This document shows, piece by piece, positions 5,170 through 5,936 of a stretch of 5,936 nucleotides of DNA (its first letter is position 1; the number at the start of each line of letters is the position of its first letter). The notes under the pieces were generated by a model. That model searched no databases, was not told the origin of the DNA, and saw only the letters and a list, made by a program, of their open reading frames with translations. Source of the DNA: Methanobrevibacter sp. (lineage in GTDB: Archaea; Methanobacteriota; Methanobacteria; Methanobacteriales; Methanobacteriaceae); the NCBI GenBank assembly GCA_031261945.1, contig JAISIQ010000034.1:1-5936 (forward strand), read 5' to 3'. The position numbers and the translations under genes were made by a program.

Positions 5170-5832
5170 TCAATCATAACAATCTAAACTTTTAAAAATT
5201 TCCTTCATATTATCTAAATGAGGAAATATATCATTAATAAATCTTAACTCTAATCTAAGAGTTTTATCATGAGTATTAGAAGCATTTCTCTGAAATTTAC
5301 TTAATGTTTGAATTAAACTACTTAAATCATCAATTAAATTCATCAAATGTCGTTCGTTAACACGTCTTATGTTCTCACTCTTATTGTATATAGCATTTTG
5401 AGAATCTAAAAACTCATCACACCAACAAACAAGCTCTTTAGAAATATTAGTTAAAAAATCAATTTGATTAATCATATCAAATTTAATCTCATTCCAATTC
5501 CTACTATCATTCAAACAAATATTATTAATGAAATCCTTAATATTAGGCAAAGCCAATTCAATATACCTACAATTATCATCAGTATAAAATTTAGCTTCTC
5601 CAAAACTCTTACTCCACTTAAAAAAATCATCCAAATCCCTAAAATCATCAGGATGAACAATACTCGACGAAGCACTATTACTTTGAATAGGATTACTAGA
5701 TTTCTCAGATTCAACAGAATCATTAAAAAAAGAATAATTCGGAACATTAAACCCTACATTATTATCAACAGGATCCAAACATCCTAATATCACATCAACC
5801 ATATTTGGCAAATCGATACCACTTGACACCAC
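5170..5832 (-). CDS. First half of the interrupted toxin-A-like paralogue
   Basis: A 220-aa product ending at TGA 5170-5172. The first 60 residues are polar, serine/asparagine-rich and probably disordered. From about 63 the protein is helical: helix at 90-107, then SRNWNEI at 110-116 followed by a long helix, parallel to HARKWAIFESR in subunit A, and a coiled coil through 165-215 (LIDDLSSLIQTLSKF against LIEMLDDLKKS in A). This supports a divergent paralogue of subunit A, whose second half continues in the same frame after the TGA. Six of the paralogue's eight cysteines lie here, including C136-W-C138; subunits A and B have none. Start: GTG at 5832, with GGGAG (5843-5847) ten bases upstream; a second GTG follows immediately at 5829 and could serve instead. 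Function unknown. By position and homology it would act with the A and B proteins, perhaps as modulator, chaperone or third component. Confidence 0.6.
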   Translation of the reverse strand: MVSSGIDLPNMVDVILGCLDPVDNNVGFNVPNYSFFNDSVESEKSSNPIQSNSASSSIVHPDDFRDLDDFFKWSKSFGEAKFYTDDNCRYIELALPNIKDFINNICLNDSRNWNEIKFDMINQIDFLTNISKELVCWCDEFLDSQNAIYNKSENIRRVNERHLMNLIDDLSSLIQTLSKFQRNASNTHDKTLRLELRFINDIFPHLDNMKEIFKSLDCYD

Positions 5833-5842
5833 TAATAACCCT

Positions 5843-5847
5843 CTCCC
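5843..5847 (-). promoter_or_regulatory. Ribosome binding site for the GTG start at 5832
   Basis: GGGAG on the minus strand, within a purine run GGGAGAGGG, ten bases before GTG GTG. It supports a GTG start here, since no ATG lies nearby in frame upstream and a TAA closes the frame just above the purine run. Confidence 0.55.
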
Positions 5848-5890
5848 TTTATTATTAAAAAAATGGATTAAATAAAAATAAATTTCATAC

Positions 5891-5907
5891 TATAAAAATA
5901 TAAATAA
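5891..5907 (-). promoter_or_regulatory. Possible TATA-box promoter of the three-gene block
   Basis: On the minus strand the stretch contains TTATTTATATTTTTATA, about 60-75 nt upstream of the GTG at 5832. With initiation about 25 nt downstream, the leader would be around 35-45 nt and include the GGGAG site. Since the genes below are spaced by only 61 and 46 nt on one strand, one transcript from here to the hairpin at 2198-2223 is plausible. The surrounding sequence is very AT-rich, so the exact box is uncertain. Confidence 0.3.
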
Positions 5908-5936
5908 TAATCTATTTTTCAACATATATAAATTAA

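Noticed and set aside
5170..5172. TGA read as selenocysteine
   Set aside because: Selenocysteine decoding is not expected in Methanobacteriales or in this protein family, no SECIS-like stem-loop was seen in the flanking sequence, and the site lies in an ordinary coiled coil.
5464..5787. Plus-strand open frame of 107 codons, rich in isoleucine, asparagine and threonine
   Set aside because: It lies wholly inside the minus-strand paralogue gene, has no ribosome site, and its composition is what the complement of an AT-rich coiled-coil gene gives.

Overview
The window is very AT-rich. Its coding-strand start sites mix ATG and GTG, they are preceded by GGTGA- or GGAG-type ribosome sites, and TATA-like boxes lie 35-60 nt upstream. 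With an rfbD-like gene whose sequence resembles those of gut methanogens, this suggests a low-GC archaeon of the Methanobacteriales (Methanosphaera or Methanobrevibacter type). That is an inference: there is no rRNA or marker gene here, and a low-GC bacterium is not excluded. Every supported gene lies on the minus strand, so transcription runs from high to low coordinates.

Layout from low to high coordinates. (1) 2-214 is the N-terminal part of a dTDP-4-dehydrorhamnose reductase (rfbD) that runs off the window. (2) 426-1085 is a VapBC-type toxin-antitoxin pair with its own promoter-like element and a hairpin/T-tract terminator. It is bracketed by two directly oriented copies of a short sequence (GRCTGTGTCAAAA) that looks like insertion-element ends. 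(3) 1270-1900 holds a 155-aa coiled-coil protein with the basic C-terminal tail typical of surface-polysaccharide glycosyltransferases, plus a possible 49-aa ORF just upstream. This looks like the eroded edge of a polysaccharide cluster. (4) 1901-2197 has no convincing gene. (5) 2216-5832 is a three-gene block of large alpha-helical, coiled-coil proteins without signal peptides.

The block at 2216-5832 is the most interesting part. The 444-aa and 340-aa proteins look like subunits A and B of an alpha-xenorhabdolysin (XaxAB/YaxAB) type binary pore-forming toxin. Gene order (A then B), size and helical layout all fit, and A has a glycine-rich hydrophobic segment between two long helices. Upstream of A lies a divergent A-like paralogue of about 383 codons, broken by one in-frame TGA at 5170-5172. 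The 162 sense codons after that TGA remain open and keep the family's C-terminal pattern, but the hydrophobic segment is missing. A and B contain no cysteine, whereas the paralogue has eight.

Working model: A and B together form a membrane pore acting on another cell. The third, pore-less protein (if made by readthrough, or as a truncated N-terminal half) is an accessory partner, modulator or decaying duplicate. The family assignment is from memory of sequence patterns and needs a profile or structure search.
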